Shown here in pieces: positions 27,042-36,066 of a stretch of DNA of 53,147 nucleotides. Origin of the DNA: Sporosarcina luteola (GTDB lineage Bacteria > Bacillota > Bacilli > Bacillales_A > Planococcaceae); the NCBI RefSeq assembly GCF_007991495.1, contig NZ_BJYL01000039.1, positions 1-53,147 of the forward strand, given 5' to 3'. Position numbers and translations under genes: made by a program. The notes beneath the pieces were generated by a model. The model worked only from the letters and a program-made list of their open reading frames with translations. It was not told the DNA's origin and ran no database searches. Position 1 is the stretch's first letter; each line of letters starts with the position of its first letter.

Positions 27042-28079
27042 TTAACTATCCATCTTGCCGATTTGATTTGGAGTTGGCGTTTCTTTGTCTGTCACGTCTA
27101 AAACATCAAGCAGGAAAATGAAGACAGGAATTCCGATAATCAGCCCCCAGACACCAAAGAAATTTTGCGAAAAGATGAGCACGATGAATGTGTAAAAAAC
27201 GGGCAGATCTGTTTTTGAAGACATGAGCTTTGGATTTAATATGTACGCTTCAATTGCATGAATGACCATAATGGCAATTAGTAAGTACAGAACTGTCAGG
27301 AATCCGCCAATTGTGAAGCCGATAATCGTAAGGGGAATCAGTGAAATGATGACTCCTGCGACGGGGATTAGCCCCATGAAGAAAATCATAATAGCAAGTC
27401 CGACGATCTGAGGGTAGCCAAGAACCATTAAAACAATGACTGATAAAAATGTATTGACGAGCGCAATGATAAATTGCGCTTCAATTACTTTGCCGAAAGT
27501 ACGTGAAAATTTCTTGCCGAAAAACTCAATTTCGTAATAGAATGGAGCAATTTTACTGTTCTTAAACTTATTCGTAAACTCGATAAGACGTGGTTTTTCA
27601 ATAAGGAAAAACAAGCTTAAAATCAATGCGAGCAGTACTTGAACACTTATCTTACTTATATCCGAAAATGATTTTAGTAGGAAGGATAAGCCATTATCGA
27701 TATAGGCCTTAATTTGTTCACCAGAGATAAATGATTCAATAACACCTAACAATGGATTTTCTTGCGGATGGGTAAAGAAATTCGTTATTTGCCTAACGAG
27801 CTGGCTAATTTCAAGGGAGATGAGCGGTAAGTATTTGACAACAGCAACTGTCAAAATGCCGACAATCAACGTATACAGTGTGATAACAATCAGCTTCCGA
27901 TTCAATCGCACATGCTTCGCCGTAAATTCAACAAGACGATTCATCAAAAATGAAAAAATAAAAGTTAGTAGTATTAAATTCATCATGCTTCTTACACTAA
28001 ATAACAGCACGATGATTAAGGCGAAGATGATAAGTCGTTTCACTTCTTTTTTTTGAATTAGCTCAATTAATGCATTCAT
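27042..28079 (-). CDS. AI-2E family transporter
   Basis: About 345 residues with seven or eight membrane helices and a long, partly hydrophilic middle region, followed by the family C-terminal core with GLIPVAGVIISLIP and LNPKLMSSKTDLPVF. Family knowledge: members include putative AI-2 exporters and Na+/H+ antiporters, so the family name does not prove substrate. The ATG giving MNALIELIQKKEVKR is preferred, with GAGGGG upstream, over a start 44 codons earlier. It is a single gene sharing a terminator with marR. Confidence 0.82.
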   Translation of the reverse strand: MNALIELIQKKEVKRLIIFALIIVLLFSVRSMMNLILLTFIFSFLMNRLVEFTAKHVRLNRKLIVITLYTLIVGILTVAVVKYLPLISLEISQLVRQITNFFTHPQENPLLGVIESFISGEQIKAYIDNGLSFLLKSFSDISKISVQVLLALILSLFFLIEKPRLIEFTNKFKNSKIAPFYYEIEFFGKKFSRTFGKVIEAQFIIALVNTFLSVIVLMVLGYPQIVGLAIMIFFMGLIPVAGVIISLIPLTIIGFTIGGFLTVLYLLIAIMVIHAIEAYILNPKLMSSKTDLPVFYTFIVLIFSQNFFGVWGLIIGIPVFIFLLDVLDVTDKETPTPNQIGKMDS

Positions 28080-28310
28080 ATAGTCAAGTACCCCTCGCAA
28101 CCAATTTTCTATGTATAATCCTTTAAGTTTAGTATCCTCTTGTTTGCAATAGATTACAAACCTCTCGTATTTCATTTTACACAAAAAAATGGATAGATAT
28201 ACTAGAAACAATTTATAAACATGTGAACACGTAAAAGTCCGCGCATATTTTTTTGATTTCTCACAATACTAAGCTCGCCGTAAAACTTATTTGTAGTAGG
28301 AGGGAAAACT

Positions 28311-28589
28311 ATGGCGAAGGACTCAAAACCAAGTTGGAAAAAAGAGCATCCAAGTACGTTCTTAAGCAACTCCGTTTTAAAGGCGGATCGATCGGTGAAG
28401 CAGGCGATGTCGCACCCGGAAGAGATGGCTGTAGAGCATGCTTTCAATTCGATTTCGCGCGCTGAAAACGCATTATCGAATGCCGAGCAACTGGATGAGC
28501 ATATGGATACCGTGCAGCAAAACAAGAAACAGCTTGATGTTATGAAACGGCAATTGGACGAGGTACAGGAGATTGTGGAAGAAGAGTAA
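28311..28589 (+). CDS. small hydrophilic protein of unknown function
   Basis: A 92-residue protein with no membrane segment and no family I recognise. The N terminus is basic (MAKDSKPSWKKEHP); the rest is charged and likely helical, ending in a Gln/Glu/Leu-rich stretch (LDVMKRQLDEVQEIVEEE) compatible with a short coiled coil. A good ribosome binding site (GTAGGAGGG) and a clear terminator at 28598 support it as a real gene. It contains HPEEMAVEHAFNSISRAENA, which suggests a compact helical bundle. It stands alone. Confidence 0.75.
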   Translation: MAKDSKPSWKKEHPSTFLSNSVLKADRSVKQAMSHPEEMAVEHAFNSISRAENALSNAEQLDEHMDTVQQNKKQLDVMKRQLDEVQEIVEEE

Positions 28590-28597
28590 TTTGAGAA

Positions 28598-28630
28598 TAC
28601 TCCCCCATAAATTAGTTTATGGGGGTATTT
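28598..28630. terminator. terminator after the small hydrophilic gene
   Basis: TAC-N-CCCCCATAAA pairs with TTTATGGGGG-TA over a 4-base loop and is followed by TTTC. Confidence 0.75.
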
Positions 28631-28796
28631 CAACATAGACTTTTATGACTCCTTTTTTGATTTTTACTGCATGTCTAACTTAATTCCTTTCTGTTGTGCG
28701 CATAACCTTCGCGGGCCTTAGCTGCTTGAGTATAGTAGAGTAAGGGGAATAGTGTATTTCGATTCCCTTGAAAATTCATATAGGGGAGGAATGGAC

Positions 28797-28979
28797 ATGT
28801 TGTTTTATGAAGATGAAATAAAAAAAGTTGCTAAAATAATGGGACCTTCAAAATGGAGTACAATGAGATTGCAAGATCCGCGTATCAATGGACAATTACA
28901 AAAGGATCAGATGGCACGGGAAACAGAAGCAAGGAATCTAGAAGAACGTCGAAAACGTTTATTGAACGGATATGAATGA
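28797..28979 (+). CDS. small protein of unknown function
   Basis: A 60-residue protein (MLFYEDEIKKVAKIMGPSKW ...). It is hydrophilic, with a charged helical C terminus (ARNLEERRKRLLNGYE) and no recognised domain. The ATG at 28797 is preferred because AGGGGAGGA lies 7 bases upstream; an ATG at 28791 is too close to it. Codon usage and the strong ribosome binding site make it a likely real gene. A promoter and hairpin lie between it and the next gene, so it is probably monocistronic. Confidence 0.6.
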   Translation: MLFYEDEIKKVAKIMGPSKWSTMRLQDPRINGQLQKDQMARETEARNLEERRKRLLNGYE

Positions 28980-29058
28980 GAGCAATTAGCTCCGTATCCG
29001 TAAAAAGCGGCGGGCTATTTTTCAAAATTAATTATGTTCCTGTCCTCATCATAAACAT

Positions 29059-29110
29059 TGCTATAATAGGAGTATCTAAAGCAAAACATGCTTTGGATGC
29101 TCTTTTTTTG
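29059..29110 (+). promoter_or_regulatory. extended -10 promoter abutting a terminator hairpin
   Basis: TGCTATAAT ends at 29067. Starting four bases later, AGTATCTAAAGC (29071-29082) pairs along all 12 positions, including two G-U pairs, with GCTTTGGATGCT (29090-29101), followed by C and T7. Transcription from this promoter would meet a terminator within about 40 bases, 35 bases before the DUF4317 gene. It could instead end the upstream small gene. Confidence 0.6.
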
Positions 29111-29143
29111 ATTCAATTTACTAGCCGGGGAGTTGGGATATAG

Positions 29144-30334
29144 ATGAATAAGAAGTCAATCGCGGACATTCGCAAACGTTTCAAATTGGATACGGATTTA
29201 TTGAAGATAACGGACATTTATAACGTGTATATTAGGCAAGAGGGCAATGAAATCTATCATGAAGTGAGCCAGCCGTTTGCCATGTTGGATCGGGAACAGC
29301 AGGAGTTGTTTTTAAATAACTTTAAAAAAGTGTTAGGCGGAAAGTTAGATGCAAAGCTGTTTGAAGTGAAGTTTCAACCTCAAACTGAAGAGCAAGAAGA
29401 TCATACACAGCGACTGCTGTATGACGGCCTTCATGCGGATGAAGTAGGGCAATGGAAAGAAGAGATGCAACGAATCGCGGGGAAGATGGTGCAAGACGTT
29501 CAGTATGAAAAGGACATTGTCATCACATTTATCCGAGGGAATTATTACAGACCGACGAAACGTAATAGCGAGGAGTCGGAAGTGGCGTCACGTGACGAGG
29601 TTTACAAAAACCCCTTCATTCTTTGCAGTATGAACCAGACAGTGGAGCCGAAGCGATCGCTCGTTTTTGATTTCAATGAAAAGGAGTTCAAGTCCAGTTT
29701 TGTAGCGGACCCTATCATTAATCTTGCGTCTCCGATCAGCGGGTTTTTATTCCCATGCTTTACGGACAACGCAGCAGATGTGAATCATATCCTGTACTCC
29801 GCAGGAAAAGCGAATAAGCCTAACTACCATTTCATCGAAAATGTACTAAACGGCGAGGAAATCATGACCGCCGAAGAAGATAAGGCCGTCTTTGAAGAGA
29901 TTGTAAAATCAGTCGTCGGAGAAGAGATGGATACGAGAACCCTCGCGAGCGTATATGATGAAATTCAACGTATGATGGAAGTGGATGAAGAAGAGGAGGA
30001 AGAGGAAAGCGTTCCTACCTTGGATACAAAAGAAATGACACGTGTGCTGAAGGCGAGCGGCATGCAAGACGTTGACACGGAAAAGGTGGAAAGGGCCTTC
30101 CGTAATGTGGTCGATGATGAAACGTATGAATTGAAAGCAAGCCATATCGTTCCGAATTACAACTCGAAATCCATCAAAATTGAAACGAAAGTCGCTAACA
30201 TCGCCATCAGCCCACAAGATTTGAGATATGTGAGGCAAGTGACAGTCAACGGAAAGCGTTGCATATTGATAGAGGTGGAAGAAGATACGGTCATTGAAGG
30301 ATTTACAATGCTTGCGGAAGAAGAACTGGGGTAA
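29144..30334 (+). CDS. DUF4317 family protein
   Basis: A 396-residue soluble protein that begins MNKKSIADIRKRFKLDTDLL, typical of DUF4317. It has no membrane segment; a short acidic stretch (EVDEEEEEEESVPTLD) lies near residue 285. The C-terminal domain ends with ITVNGKRCILIEVEED-type sequence. The function is unknown. GCCGGGGAG precedes the ATG. The promoter-plus-hairpin at 29059 suggests attenuated expression. Confidence 0.85.
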   Translation: MNKKSIADIRKRFKLDTDLLKITDIYNVYIRQEGNEIYHEVSQPFAMLDREQQELFLNNFKKVLGGKLDAKLFEVKFQPQTEEQEDHTQRLLYDGLHADEVGQWKEEMQRIAGKMVQDVQYEKDIVITFIRGNYYRPTKRNSEESEVASRDEVYKNPFILCSMNQTVEPKRSLVFDFNEKEFKSSFVADPIINLASPISGFLFPCFTDNAADVNHILYSAGKANKPNYHFIENVLNGEEIMTAEEDKAVFEEIVKSVVGEEMDTRTLASVYDEIQRMMEVDEEEEEEESVPTLDTKEMTRVLKASGMQDVDTEKVERAFRNVVDDETYELKASHIVPNYNSKSIKIETKVANIAISPQDLRYVRQVTVNGKRCILIEVEEDTVIEGFTMLAEEELG

Positions 30335-30340
30335 TCGGTA

Positions 30341-30411
30341 GAACCGGGAAGATATCGATTATTTCCTAACTTATATCAATCATTTCCCAACATATATGGT
30401 CATTTTGGGAC
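30341..30411. repeat. dispersed repeat copy with 20-21 bp period
   Basis: Three diverged units starting around 30340, 30361 and 30382 share ATTTCC-type starts. The segment 30380-30411 (TCATTTCCCAACATATATGG, then TCATTTTGGGAC) nearly matches segments at 38602 and 45444. It lies between the convergent DUF4317 and VC0807 genes. Confidence 0.8.
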
Positions 30412-30458
30412 CTTGAACCTACTTGAATGAAGTCAATTCAAAACGAGCAGACAGCATA

Positions 30459-31115
30459 TTACGATGCGCCGTCTGCTTGTTCCGTCTCTGTACTCTCAAC
30501 GTATTGCTCCTTGATATACTGTTTCACTTTCGAATAGACGAAGAAGGAAGCACCTGTAATCAAAGCGCCAAAGAACCATCCGCTGACCTGCATATAAATC
30601 AGTATATGTCCATATCCATCAACGCCGTACGAATAAATGAGCAAAGCTTTCAGGGTAGACTGGAAAATACCCCGGAAGACAATCAAGCCTGTCAACATTT
30701 GGTACCATTTAAAAATTCCCTTACTTGAAAATAAGGCTTTGCTTTGTTCACGCGGCTGTCCTTGCAAATATGCGAAGTCCACGGCGAAATAGAGCGCAAG
30801 CGGTTTCCGCAGCAATATAGAAAGTAGATAAATAGCCGCATAAAAATACCCAAGATATACGCCGTTCCAAAGCAAGTTTTCAGCGTTGCCTGATAGTAAT
30901 TTCACCGTTGTGCTCAAGAATAAAGAAAAAATGATGAAAAGCCCGCCGATATTAAACTGCCGCTCTAAAATGAAACGATAGATTGTATAAATGAAACCGG
31001 GTACAGTCGACAGGAGCATTGCATAATAATCCCCAAATGGCTCACGCCCGTAATTCCAAACGATGAAGGGAAGTATCGTGTAAAAGACTAGATCAAGCGT
31101 CATCAGCTTTTTCAT
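30459..31115 (-). CDS. VC0807-like membrane protein
   Basis: A 218-residue integral membrane protein with about six helices. The segment SILLRKPLALYFAVDFAYLQG resembles the VC0807-type family signature. The function is unknown. Its start codon overlaps the stop of the upstream MerR gene by four bases (ATGA), so the two are translationally coupled and probably form a regulator-target pair. A GC-rich hairpin overlapping the stop codon (AGCAGAC/GTCTGCT) may end transcription. Confidence 0.65.
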   Translation of the reverse strand: MKKLMTLDLVFYTILPFIVWNYGREPFGDYYAMLLSTVPGFIYTIYRFILERQFNIGGLFIIFSLFLSTTVKLLSGNAENLLWNGVYLGYFYAAIYLLSILLRKPLALYFAVDFAYLQGQPREQSKALFSSKGIFKWYQMLTGLIVFRGIFQSTLKALLIYSYGVDGYGHILIYMQVSGWFFGALITGASFFVYSKVKQYIKEQYVESTETEQADGAS

Positions 31116-31861
31116 ATAGTTGATCCCGTGCCATTCGTTTCATTAAAATGTTCAATAGATTGTTCTATGAAGGTGACGATGTCATTTTGAAAATACAAAA
31201 AACCGGTAGCTTCCTGCTTCTTATTCAACTCCCATACTTTATTCGCAAGTTCAAGATTGCCTTTATACATTATATGGACAAGGGAGATCCACCGCTTCGC
31301 CAATTGCTGGGCAATTTCGCTTGTTGGACTTTCATTGACGTGAGCCCTGACATCTCTGAATAAAGTCATTGCTGTTGCCGCCAATTCGCTATCGTCTCCA
31401 AGATTCGGAAATTGCTTTAGTAATACTTGTTCTTCCTTAGAAAAATGCTGGTTCCATATTTTCTTTAAAACCTCTTCATTATTCGGGGCGGTGTAGAACG
31501 TTTTAAATATTGATTTCCAGTCAGTGGTTCCTTCGATATCCACTAAAGCTAATAAGGAATTGATGGAGTCTTCCATCCTTTTCAACTTCTCCTGCTCCTC
31601 TTGAATCACCTTCAATCGCATCTCTAACAAGTCTTTACTATTCAAATGCTTGTCATCCATTGCACCCTGAATTGTCTCAAGCGGCAAACCCAGATTCCGC
31701 AACGTCAATATATAATGGAGCTTTGACACGTCCTCTTCCGAGTAAAAACGATGGCCGTGCGCAGTTCGATCGGCCGGCGGCAATAATCCGATTTCATCGT
31801 AATAGCGCAATGTCCGCACTGTTACATTGCTAAGTTCAGCAAGTTTTCCAATTGAATACAT
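31112..31861 (-). CDS. MerR-family regulator with TipAS-like effector domain
   Basis: About 249 residues. The N-terminal MerR helix-turn-helix reads MYSIGKLAELSNVTVRTLRYYDEIGLLPP, shown here only as a landmark; a dimer helix follows. The C-terminal domain (KKIWNQHFSKEEQVLLKQFP) resembles the TipAS ligand-binding domain. The start is preferred at the ATG with GGGGGTGG six bases upstream. The promoter at 31889-31919 has the 19-bp spacer that MerR proteins act on, so the protein probably activates its own operon on ligand binding. Confidence 0.85.
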   Translation of the reverse strand: MYSIGKLAELSNVTVRTLRYYDEIGLLPPADRTAHGHRFYSEEDVSKLHYILTLRNLGLPLETIQGAMDDKHLNSKDLLEMRLKVIQEEQEKLKRMEDSINSLLALVDIEGTTDWKSIFKTFYTAPNNEEVLKKIWNQHFSKEEQVLLKQFPNLGDDSELAATAMTLFRDVRAHVNESPTSEIAQQLAKRWISLVHIMYKGNLELANKVWELNKKQEATGFLYFQNDIVTFIEQSIEHFNETNGTGSTI

Positions 31862-31888
31862 GACTTCCACCCCCATTAGGTTGTTTCC

Positions 31889-31919
31889 ATTATAGAACCT
31901 ACCGTAACGTAAGGTGCAA
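31889..31919 (-). promoter_or_regulatory. MerR-type promoter with 19-bp spacer
   Basis: Read on the minus strand, TTGCAC and TATAAT are separated by 19 bp, two more than optimal. The spacer carries an imperfect dyad (ACCTTAC...GGTAGGT). That combination is the hallmark of promoters untwisted by MerR activators. Confidence 0.85.
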
Positions 31920-31948
31920 GTGTTTTCGGATAATTTACAAACAAAAAG

Positions 31949-31989
31949 GTATCAGCGCACCCTTTTGGATGCATCCGATACCTTTTTTT
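31949..31989. terminator. terminator downstream of the citrate transporter gene
   Basis: AAAAGGTATC pairs with GATACCTTTT, with an inner imperfect stem (GGATGCATCC loop region) and T runs on both strands. Confidence 0.8.
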
Positions 31990-31992
31990 CTC

Positions 31993-33321
31993 TTAAATAG
32001 CAACTACACCAAGTAAAACTGCAATAAGTAATAATAGAATACTTAACCCCCACATCATCATGAAGGAATAACGGATATGTTTCCCCATTTCAAGACCAGC
32101 AAGTCCAAGTGCTAACCAAAGTGCTGGTGATAACGGGCTGACAAATGTACCGATAATGTTTCCGATGATCATGGCATATGCAGTAGATAGTGATGGGATG
32201 CCGAACGTAAGAGCAACCTGGTCAATAATCGGCAATAGGGCAAAATAGTAAGCATCAGTGCTTAATAGCAAGTCGAATGGAACTCCGAACACACCAATAA
32301 TGACATGTAAATACGGAGCGACAAATTCAGGTAAAACGGTTACAAGATCTGTTGCAATCGACGTCAGCATATTTGTACCGTTTAAGATCCCTAAGAATGA
32401 TCCAGCTGCCAATATAATCGTCGCCATCATGATTCCGCCAGGAGCATGTGCTTTGATGCGTTCCATTTGATCTTTGACTTTCGGGAAGTTAATCGGCAAT
32501 GCGATGCTGACACCAATCATAAATGCGAAACCGGCCGGTATAATTCCCCACACGAGAAGGCCGATTACAGCAATCGCTAAAAATGCGTTAATCCAAATCA
32601 GTTTCGGGCGTGACAAATCTTCTTCTACAACAGCAGCGAGCTGTGCTTCAGCAATCGTTGCGTCGTTAATGTCATCGTCAGATTCTATCCCTGACGCAGC
32701 CTTTTTAGCGATCAACCGTTTTTCACGGTAGCCAAGTGCAACAGCTATGGCAATCAATAAAACCAACCCAATAATTTGAATTGGAATTAACGGTCTCCAA
32801 AGTTCAGTGACATCTACATCTAACACAGAAGCCGTTCTTCCGAGTGGACCAGCCCAAGGAACCATATTCATAATGGATGCAGCAGTTCCGACGAGCATAA
32901 GGAGCAAATAAGGGTTCATCTTCAATCGCTTATAGAGTGGCAGCAATGCCGGGATTGTTATGAGGAATGTCGACGCTCCGGATCCGTCCAAGTGTGCAAT
33001 GGCGGCAATGATTACAGTTGCTACTGCAACGGCAATTACGTTTCCGCGAGAAACGGCAATCATTTTGTTAATAAGAGGATCGAACAACCCGACATCTTGC
33101 ATTATTCCGAAAAATAAAATCGCAAAAATGAACATAATGGCAACGCCGGCAACTTTGGTCGTTCCTTCTGTGAAAAACTCTCCAATTTGATCAAAACCAA
33201 AACCGGCAGCAAATGCTCCGGCAACCGGAACTAACACGAGTCCAACGATAGGAGAAACTTTTCCGCTAATGAGCAACGCTACAATAATGACAATCGTAAT
33301 CAAACCAATAATACTTAGCAT
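31993..33321 (-). CDS. citM: CitMHS-family citrate transporter
   Basis: About 442 residues with 11 to 12 membrane helices. It contains the family features DGSGASTFLITIPALLPLYKR near residue 110, SIMNMVPWAGPLGRT, and the C-terminal FVSPLSPALWLALGLAG. CitMHS proteins import citrate complexed with Mg2+ or Ca2+ together with protons. The ATG giving MLSIIGLITIV is preferred because GGAAAGGAG lies 6 bases before it. CitST-type genes lie immediately upstream on the same strand, as near B. subtilis citM, and a cre-like site suggests glucose repression. Confidence 0.9.
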   Translation of the reverse strand: MLSIIGLITIVIIVALLISGKVSPIVGLVLVPVAGAFAAGFGFDQIGEFFTEGTTKVAGVAIMFIFAILFFGIMQDVGLFDPLINKMIAVSRGNVIAVAVATVIIAAIAHLDGSGASTFLITIPALLPLYKRLKMNPYLLLMLVGTAASIMNMVPWAGPLGRTASVLDVDVTELWRPLIPIQIIGLVLLIAIAVALGYREKRLIAKKAASGIESDDDINDATIAEAQLAAVVEEDLSRPKLIWINAFLAIAVIGLLVWGIIPAGFAFMIGVSIALPINFPKVKDQMERIKAHAPGGIMMATIILAAGSFLGILNGTNMLTSIATDLVTVLPEFVAPYLHVIIGVFGVPFDLLLSTDAYYFALLPIIDQVALTFGIPSLSTAYAMIIGNIIGTFVSPLSPALWLALGLAGLEMGKHIRYSFMMMWGLSILLLLIAVLLGVVAI

Positions 33322-33373
33322 ATATGTCTCCTTTCCAGCAAACCGAAGTCCACTCATGAAAAAGAAAGGTCTA

Positions 33374-33387
33374 TGTAAGCGGATACA
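33374..33387. promoter_or_regulatory. CcpA cre-like site upstream of citM
   Basis: TGTAAGCGGATACA matches TGWNANCGNTNWCA with one mismatch on either strand and is near-palindromic. It lies about 55 bp before the citM start. The B. subtilis citM gene is known to be subject to CcpA repression. Confidence 0.6.
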
Positions 33388-33532
33388 TACTCGGTTAAAA
33401 AAACAAGTACCGCCGCAAAAAAAATAACCGTCTCTAATTCAAAATATTCTATAGCTAGAAATTTATCATAGAAAGGTTATATGTATAAGTTTATTTACAT
33501 TAAATCACTAATGAGCATTATGGATGTTTTGT

Positions 33533-34240
33533 TCATTCTGTCCACGGTACATATTTTCGTTCCGGGCGACCGATATCCCCGTATTTCAGCTGAGCATCTG
33601 CTTCTTTGATGGACACTAGGTATTCCAAATAACGTCTTGCAGTCGATCGGCTGACCCCTACTTTGCTGCCTGCATCTAGGGCGGTAATCCCATATTCATC
33701 GCTTTCTAGTAAGATCCTTTTTACTTTTTCCAATGTAATCTGATCGATTCCTTTCGGCAATCTTTCTTCAGGCTCTTTTTTAGTCGAAAAGGCCAACTGC
33801 AAGCCCGTTAGACGATCAATCTCTTCTTGCATAAGCTCTGTCTTTGAAGTCAATAGATGCTTTTGTTCTCTATATCTCAATAATGTCTGTTCAAAACGGT
33901 AAAAGTCCGCCGGTTTCACAATATAATCAAAAATCCCGCCGCGCAGCGTTTCAGCAATCGTCTCTGCTTCTCTCGCAGCCGTTATCATAATGACGTCAAT
34001 TTCATTAAACTCGTTGCGCAATGTCCAAAATAAGTTGAGCCCTTCGACGTCGGGTATATAGACATCTAATAAAATGAGCTCCGGCAAACTACTGGCATTG
34101 CGTAAAAAATGAAGGGCCTCTTTACCTGTCTTTACAACATCGGCTACAACAAATCCTTCCACCCGGCTAACAAATTGCCGGTTAATGTCTGCAATTCGAA
34201 AGTCGTCCTCAACGATTAATACATCAATCGACTTAAGCAT
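33533..34240 (-). CDS. citT: CitT/DctR-type response regulator
   Basis: A 235-residue regulator: receiver domain with VEDD, phosphoacceptor Asp59 (LILLDVYIPDVEG) and KPADF loop, then a helical linker and a C-terminal helix-turn-helix (YGITALDAGSKVGVSRSTARR). This is the CitB/DcuR architecture used for di- and tricarboxylate control. It overlaps the end of the kinase gene by 8 bases. Expected role: activation of citM when its kinase senses citrate. A gap of 211 bases before citM holds the cre-like site. Confidence 0.88.
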   Translation of the reverse strand: MLKSIDVLIVEDDFRIADINRQFVSRVEGFVVADVVKTGKEALHFLRNASSLPELILLDVYIPDVEGLNLFWTLRNEFNEIDVIMITAAREAETIAETLRGGIFDYIVKPADFYRFEQTLLRYREQKHLLTSKTELMQEEIDRLTGLQLAFSTKKEPEERLPKGIDQITLEKVKRILLESDEYGITALDAGSKVGVSRSTARRYLEYLVSIKEADAQLKYGDIGRPERKYVPWTE

Positions 34241-35897
34241 TCGAATCTCCCCTTTCCTCTAAATCTTTTGGTATGGAAAGCACGAAACTTGCGCCGCCCA
34301 GATCTCCTTCCTCCAAGTAGAGATCCCCGTTAACTTCTTCAATTATTTGCTTTGTCAGCGCCAGTCCAAAACCGCCGTGCTCCCCTTCTTTTGTCGTAAA
34401 CCCTTGTTGAAAGACCGAAGTGATGTGCTGATCCGGCACGCCTTCACCTGCGTCATCTATTTCAAAAATGATATCATTTCCAATATCCGTGAAATATAAA
34501 GCTATTTTTTTATCAGCTGGTGAGTTATTTTTCACTGCATCCATCGCATTATCAATCAAATTCCCGATTGCGGTCAACAACGCTTCACTTTGCATTTCAT
34601 TTAAATGGGTCGTCAATCTGCTATCTTCTTGAATCGTAAACTCAATCCCTAACTCGCTTGCCTGATTTAACTTGCCTAATAATAGACCGCTCACCATAGG
34701 ATCTGATACTTTTTGAATAAGGAGATGAATCCAGTTTTTCTGCAACGAACTTTCCCGCTGGATATAACGGATTGCCTCTTCTTTTTTATCCAATTGCAAT
34801 AAACCGAGAATTGTATACAGCTTGTTTGAAAATTCATGTGTTTGGGCCCGTAATGCATTTGTATATTGTTTGACAGACTTCAATTCCTTCGTCAGCAAGT
34901 CAATTTCAGTCTTATTACGAAAAGTAAAAACTGTGCCAATAAACGAGTTTTCAGCATAAATGGGGGCTTTATTAACAAATACGATTGTTTTGCCGATCAT
35001 CATCTCTTGGTCAATTCGTTCATTTTCATCATGAAGAAGATTGAGCAATTGCTGTGAAGGTGCAAGGTCTTTTAGGGGTTTCCCCTCATACTGTCTGGAA
35101 GGGATGACTTGATCGAACAATAAACGTTGTGCTGCAAAATTGAGCATCGTTATCATGCCGTTTTGATTCACAGCGATGATGCCTTCATGTGTGGATTGCA
35201 GAATCGTTTCTTTTTGGAACAATAAATATGCAATTTCTTTAGGTTCTAATCCGAGTAACACTTTTTTAATGTAGGATGCAATGAGAATAGCACCAATCAC
35301 AGCCACAACAGCAATATTTACTAAGACAATCCAAATATGGCTAGTAGAAGATTGTATGATCGATTGAATATCGTTCACTAAATATCCGACCGATACGACG
35401 CCGACAATTTCCCCATCCAAATACACGGGAACTTTGGCACGAACAGAGCTGCCTAAAGATCCGACTGCTTTTGAGACATACGATTCGCCATAAGCCAACG
35501 CTCTTTCGTTATCTTCACCGACCATCTTCTTACCAATTTTGTCGTTGTCAGGATGTGCATACCGAATCTCTTTCCGATTGCCGACGACAATGAATTCGGC
35601 CTTTGTAGCTTGTTGAATGGGTGTGACAAGCGCGTTGATCGCAGATGGGGGGTCTTCTTGCCGAAATGCTTCGGCAAGCTCTGGGATATGCGCTACGCTC
35701 TCCGCTACACTAAGCGCCCGGTCTCCAACTTGCGCCTCCATCGTTTCGGAAATGAAATGACCAGTGAAAAATCCAATCACCAATATAATGGCAATAATAA
35801 GAGCACCTATTAATAAAATCATTTTCATTTTGAATCCAATAATGTTAGTTGGTTGAAGGTTTAAATGCATTTCCCGTCTTTTATGTAGTCGCATCAT
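34233..35897 (-). CDS. citS: CitS/DcuS-type sensor histidine kinase
   Basis: About 554 residues. Two membrane helices bracket an extracytoplasmic Cache/PAS sensor domain (VAHIPELAEAFRQ ... RAKVPVYLDGEIVG). A cytoplasmic PAS domain follows, then the SpoB-type dimer domain with phosphoacceptor His in RAQTHEFSNKLYTILGLLQL, and an ATPase domain with NLIDNAMDA and GGFGLALTKQII. This is the citrate/fumarate sensor class. The start is uncertain: ATG at 35897 has CGGAG upstream; an ATG at 35939 is also in frame. Citrate as ligand is inferred from the citM neighbour. Confidence 0.87.
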   Translation of the reverse strand: MMRLHKRREMHLNLQPTNIIGFKMKMILLIGALIIAIILVIGFFTGHFISETMEAQVGDRALSVAESVAHIPELAEAFRQEDPPSAINALVTPIQQATKAEFIVVGNRKEIRYAHPDNDKIGKKMVGEDNERALAYGESYVSKAVGSLGSSVRAKVPVYLDGEIVGVVSVGYLVNDIQSIIQSSTSHIWIVLVNIAVVAVIGAILIASYIKKVLLGLEPKEIAYLLFQKETILQSTHEGIIAVNQNGMITMLNFAAQRLLFDQVIPSRQYEGKPLKDLAPSQQLLNLLHDENERIDQEMMIGKTIVFVNKAPIYAENSFIGTVFTFRNKTEIDLLTKELKSVKQYTNALRAQTHEFSNKLYTILGLLQLDKKEEAIRYIQRESSLQKNWIHLLIQKVSDPMVSGLLLGKLNQASELGIEFTIQEDSRLTTHLNEMQSEALLTAIGNLIDNAMDAVKNNSPADKKIALYFTDIGNDIIFEIDDAGEGVPDQHITSVFQQGFTTKEGEHGGFGLALTKQIIEEVNGDLYLEEGDLGGASFVLSIPKDLEERGDSNA

Positions 35898-36066
35898 ATT
35901 CGTCGGCTCCGATTCCTTATAAACATAATAGTAATTCAACGTAATATGTTAGTATTTGTTTAGGTCTGCGATAATATCCATCATGCAGTTAATGCTAGCC
36001 CATATCATATAGTAGAGTGTTTCATTTCACATGCACTAAAAAAACATGAAGTAGAGGTAATGTAGG

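Noticed and set aside
20148..28211. Genomic island or prophage
   Set aside because: No integrase, tRNA attachment repeat, phage structural gene or transposase is seen; genes are ordinary transporters and regulators.
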